Assembly: GCA_031259515.1 (NCBI GenBank)
Contig: JAIRLK010000122.1
Span: 1-6,923, forward strand
From: Treponema sp.
GTDB taxonomy: Bacteria > Spirochaetota > Spirochaetia > Treponematales > Breznakiellaceae
Direction: 5' to 3'
Length of the DNA stretch: 6,923 nucleotides
Part shown: positions 4,832-6,923 of the stretch, piece after piece
Layout: each line of letters starts with the position of its first letter
How positions within the stretch are numbered: the first letter of the stretch is position 1
The notes under the pieces: model-generated
Databases searched by the model: none
What the model was told of the DNA's origin: nothing
What the model saw: only the letters and a program-made list of their open reading frames with translations
Translations under genes and position numbers: made by a program

Positions 4832-6640
4832 CTATCGGGTAAGCCGGCCCCCTAACCGTTGATTTATCTCCTTCAAAATATCCGGATTCACTTTGAAATT
4901 CCTGTCCATATCCATAAGGCCGTTTATCTCCTGCTGGACATCGGTAAGCTGAGTATAACAGTACCCGCATATCCGGTCAATCTTCTTGATGGCTGTGGTA
5001 ATGGCGTCGAAACGTTTGATAAATTCTTCTTTGGTGCTTACCTTATTCCCGTAACCCCAGCCCGGGTCGCCGGTAAAGGCAATGCCCCCAAATTCGCTGA
5101 TGATAAGCGGCTGCCCCCGGTACCCGTAGTCTTGGGCAAAGGCCGATTTATACCGGTTGTGGTATATCACGTTATCGAGGATGGCATCTAGGGAGCCGGA
5201 GTACCGCTCAAAAAAATCTTCCCCTCTTTCTTCATAATCGTGAAGGGTGATGATGTCCGAAACCGTATGCTCCCACCCGTCGTTGGTAATTACCGGACGG
5301 AAGGGATCATAGGACTTGGTCAGGTAGTATATCGCTTCGGTAAAACACTGCTGGGCGCGGCTGGTCTTTATCGCCGGAACCCCCCAGGATTCGTTAAAGG
5401 GGACCCAAGTAATTATCGAAGGATGATTGTAGTTTTGCTGAACAATCTCCATCCATTCCCGGGTAACATTGCTTACCGCCCGGTCGCGGTATTCGTAGGC
5501 GGCGGCCATCTCGCTCCAAACCAAAAGGCCCTTCACATCCGCCCAGTAGAGGAACCGCTCGTCTTCGATTTTCTGGTGTTTTCTGACCCCGTTGTATCCA
5601 GCGGCCAGGACCTTATCAATGTCGGTGATAAGGGCTTCTTCGTCCGGCGGGGTAAGGCGGCTCGCTTTCCAATACCCCTGATCCAGGATAAGCCGCTGGT
5701 ACAGGGGAACGCCGTTCAGGAGTATGTTGGAGCCGTCTATCCGGACTTCCCTCATACCGAAATAGGACAGAACCTCATCCAGGGTAGTTTCGTCTTGAAA
5801 GAGGCGGAAACTGATGTCGTAGAGTTGGGGGTTGTCCGGCTCCCATCTGAAGAAGCCCCACTCGGTGATGCCGGTATTAACCAGATCTGCCGTCAGTTCC
5901 AGGTGTTTTTTGGTTACCGGGATAACCATGCTGGTAACCGGGGTTCCCTTAAAACTGATGGCCGCTTCCAATAGCGGCGGGGCGGGGCTTTTTTCCGGGC
6001 CTTCCGGGATGGAATAGCCGGTCCGGACATCCGCCTCAATTTTCAGTTTGCCTTCGGAAAAAAGCGGGGTCATCTTAACAGAAGCGATATGTTCAGGCGG
6101 AACATATTCCAGCCAGACGGTTTTCCAAATCCCGGTGGTTTGAATATACCAGCAGCCGAAACTTTCATCCTTCCAGCGCTGTTTGCCCCTGGGCTGATCG
6201 GTGTCAAAGGAATCCTCCACCCGCAGGGTAATATCGTTTTCTCCATCCCTGACAAGACGGGTAATGTCGAAGGAAAACCGGGCATAGGCCCCGTCGTGGG
6301 CGCCGGCAAAATCGCCGTTGACCCAGAGTTCCGTGCGGTAATCGCTTCCCTCAAAATGGAGGACAACCCGCTTATCCGTAGGGGTATGCGTTTCAACCGG
6401 GAGCTTCCGGTGGTACCAAACCACCTCGCGCCTGTCCGGATCCCCTATACCGCTTTGGGGGGCTTCATAGGTAAAGGGGACCAGAATCCGGCGAGCATCG
6501 GGAAAGGAACGGAACCATTCCCCCGCTATCCCTTCGTTCCGGTCATCAAACACAAAGTCCCAGGGGCCGTTAAGGTTTATCCAGGAATTCGGCTCCCGGA
6601 CAAACTGCGGGCGGGGATAACCATGCTGGTAGCTTTTCAT
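4832..6640 (-). CDS. Glycoside hydrolase family 2 enzyme (beta-galactosidase/beta-glucuronidase superfamily), cytoplasmic
   Basis: A retaining glycosidase that removes terminal sugars from oligosaccharides or glycosides. Three GH2 domains are visible in order: an N-terminal jelly-roll sugar-binding domain (about 15-180, with INLNGPWDF, VVWYHRKL, LWVNGDFAGAHDGAYARFSF and a closing TTGIWKTVWLEYV), an immunoglobulin-like domain (about 185-297), and a TIM-barrel catalytic domain (about 298-602). The acid/base should be Glu417 in PFNESWG and the nucleophile Glu516 in ISEFGG. Other family marks are LILDQGYW (317-324), GYNGVRKHQKIED (348-360), LHDY (466-469) and CYTQLTDVQQEINGL (561-575). There is no signal peptide, so it should act on imported substrates. 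At about 600 residues it is compact compared with LacZ. The Asn-Lys motif used by true beta-glucuronidases to bind the carboxylate is not evident. Substrate cannot be fixed from sequence: galactoside, arabinoside and others remain open. AGAGG seven bases before the ATG supports the start. It is followed by the regulator gene. Confidence 0.93.
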   Translation of the reverse strand: MKSYQHGYPRPQFVREPNSWINLNGPWDFVFDDRNEGIAGEWFRSFPDARRILVPFTYEAPQSGIGDPDRREVVWYHRKLPVETHTPTDKRVVLHFEGSDYRTELWVNGDFAGAHDGAYARFSFDITRLVRDGENDITLRVEDSFDTDQPRGKQRWKDESFGCWYIQTTGIWKTVWLEYVPPEHIASVKMTPLFSEGKLKIEADVRTGYSIPEGPEKSPAPPLLEAAISFKGTPVTSMVIPVTKKHLELTADLVNTGITEWGFFRWEPDNPQLYDISFRLFQDETTLDEVLSYFGMREVRIDGSNILLNGVPLYQRLILDQGYWKASRLTPPDEEALITDIDKVLAAGYNGVRKHQKIEDERFLYWADVKGLLVWSEMAAAYEYRDRAVSNVTREWMEIVQQNYNHPSIITWVPFNESWGVPAIKTSRAQQCFTEAIYYLTKSYDPFRPVITNDGWEHTVSDIITLHDYEERGEDFFERYSGSLDAILDNVIYHNRYKSAFAQDYGYRGQPLIISEFGGIAFTGDPGWGYGNKVSTKEEFIKRFDAITTAIKKIDRICGYCYTQLTDVQQEINGLMDMDRNFKVNPDILKEINQRLGGRLTR

Positions 6641-6644
6641 GCGG

Positions 6645-6653
6645 TTACCTCTT
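6645..6653 (-). promoter_or_regulatory. Ribosome binding site of the glycosidase gene
   Basis: Read leftward, AAGAGGTAA carries a good GAGG core seven bases before the ATG at 6640, which fixes the start. The leader upstream is AT-rich and unlikely to be translated. Confidence 0.7.
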
Positions 6654-6667
6654 GAATTGTAAATCCC

Positions 6668-6686
6668 ATATTTACTCCATAAATAT
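6668..6686. promoter_or_regulatory. Perfect inverted repeat in the glycosidase leader
   Basis: ATATTTA (6668-6674) and TAAATAT (6680-6686) are perfect inverted arms with a five-base spacer. They lie just downstream of the predicted leftward -10 box, where a bound repressor would block the GH2-regulator transcript. ArsR-type proteins often use AT-rich palindromes of this sort. In AT-rich DNA such arms can arise by chance. Confidence 0.4.
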
Positions 6687-6701
6687 TGTATCTATATCAG
6701 C

Positions 6702-6730
6702 ATACTACAAAATTTTTATAGGGTGATCAA
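6702..6730 (-). promoter_or_regulatory. Candidate leftward promoter for the glycosidase-regulator pair
   Basis: Read leftward, TTGATC (6730-6725) and TAGTAT (6707-6702) are 17 bases apart, each matching the sigma-70 consensus at four of six positions. Transcription would start near 6695, about 55 bases before the GH2 start codon. TATAAA lies within the spacer (6721-6716) as an alternative -10 but lacks a good -35 partner. Confidence 0.4.
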
Positions 6731-6745
6731 GCAAAATTTTGTTGA
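6727..6745. promoter_or_regulatory. Dyad between divergent -35 boxes, candidate shared operator
   Basis: TCAAGCAAAATTTTGTTGA is an imperfect palindrome around the perfect core CAAAATTTTG (6732-6741), with flanking TCAA and TTGA arms offset by one base. It overlaps the leftward -35 (6725-6730) and the rightward -35 (6742-6747), so one bound protein could govern both directions. The ArsR-type regulator encoded nearby is the obvious candidate. Confidence 0.4.
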
Positions 6746-6770
6746 CAAGCCCCATCTCTTATGATAATCT
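6742..6770 (+). promoter_or_regulatory. Candidate rightward promoter
   Basis: A perfect -35 consensus TTGACA (6742-6747) is followed by TATGATAATCT. The best-placed -10 choices are GATAAT at 6763-6768 (five matches, spacing 15) or TAATCT at 6765-6770 (spacing 17). It points at the reading frame starting at 6826 and leaves a leader of about 50 bases. Confidence 0.55.
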
Positions 6771-6780
6771 CCAAATAACA

Positions 6781-6806
6781 TGCAAATAAGGTACATAATA
6801 TTTGCA
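6781..6806. promoter_or_regulatory. Perfect 8-base inverted repeat in the rightward leader
   Basis: TGCAAATA (6781-6788) and TATTTGCA (6799-6806) are exact inverted arms with a 10-base spacer, so the half-site centres lie 18 bases apart. They lie directly after the predicted rightward start site, a classic repressor position. CAAATAA also occurs as a direct repeat at 6772-6778 and 6783-6789. Either an operator or a leader hairpin is possible. Confidence 0.5.
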
Positions 6807-6825
6807 GTAATTCGGCGGGAGTTTT

Positions 6826-6923
6826 ATGAGATTGAACTGGTTTTATGCATTTTCTATTGATTTTTGGGTAATGTTCTGTAATTATTGGAACAAGCATACC
6901 CTCCCAAAAAACCAGACATTTAT
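6826..6923 (+). CDS. N-terminus of a rightward gene cut by the window edge
   Basis: An ATG at 6826 with GCGGGAG five bases upstream opens a frame that runs 32 codons to the end of the window without a stop. It begins MRLNWFYAFSIDFWVMF and continues NYWNKHTLP. The opening is hydrophobic and aromatic, as in a first membrane segment. An opening like M-[KR]-L-N is seen in some sugar transporters of the major facilitator type, which would suit a glycosidase neighbour, but 32 residues cannot prove this. Support comes from the strong promoter and inverted repeat ahead of it. The AT-rich composition differs from the GC-rich genes nearby, so a non-coding explanation stays open. Confidence 0.45.
   Translation, partial: MRLNWFYAFSIDFWVMFCNYWNKHTLPKNQTF

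Noticed and set aside
5240..5974. A 244-codon plus-strand frame opposite the glycosidase
   Set aside because: It lies entirely antisense to a firm GH2 gene, has no family motifs, and is explained by the GC-rich codon use of the real gene.

Overview
This window looks like chromosomal sequence from a host-associated anaerobic bacterium. The GC-rich reading frames, the style of the ModABC proteins and the gene mix would suit a Treponema-like spirochaete of the termite-gut type. That taxonomic reading comes from protein style only and is moderate to low in confidence. I see no RNA genes, insertion sequences, CRISPR arrays or phage genes, and no clear case for an undescribed system. The least ordinary parts are a sugar-enzyme/regulator pair with an unusual sensor domain, its palindrome-rich divergent promoter region, and a decayed or repeat-like spacer on the left.

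Layout, left to right. Bases 1-167 hold the 3' end of a rightward gene I do not recognise. Bases 168-1067 are a 900-base spacer with no convincing complete gene. It contains small hairpins, an AT-rich tract and several coding-like stretches without start codons, one of which resembles a dispersed intergenic repeat. Bases 1068-3726 are a compact rightward molybdate-import operon, modA-modB-modC: periplasmic binding protein, membrane permease and ATPase. It is preceded by a plausible sigma-70 promoter and a strong ribosome binding site. Bases 3727-3822 are a short convergent spacer packed with hairpins. Bases 3823-6640 carry a leftward pair: a 602-residue family 2 glycoside hydrolase followed 70 bases later by an ArsR-type winged-helix regulator with a long C-terminal domain. 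Bases 6641-6825 are an AT-rich divergent promoter region. A rightward reading frame starts at 6826 and runs off the window.

How they work together. ModABC would import molybdate for molybdenum enzymes; in gut spirochaetes the obvious users are formate dehydrogenase and nitrogenase, but neither is in view. The glycosidase has no signal peptide, so it should cleave imported oligosaccharides in the cytoplasm. The co-transcribed regulator probably senses a related ligand and controls the divergent region. The two -35 boxes there lie back to back over a shared dyad, and each presumed 5' leader carries its own perfect inverted repeat. The truncated rightward gene may be a transporter or another part of the same sugar locus, but too little of it is visible to say.
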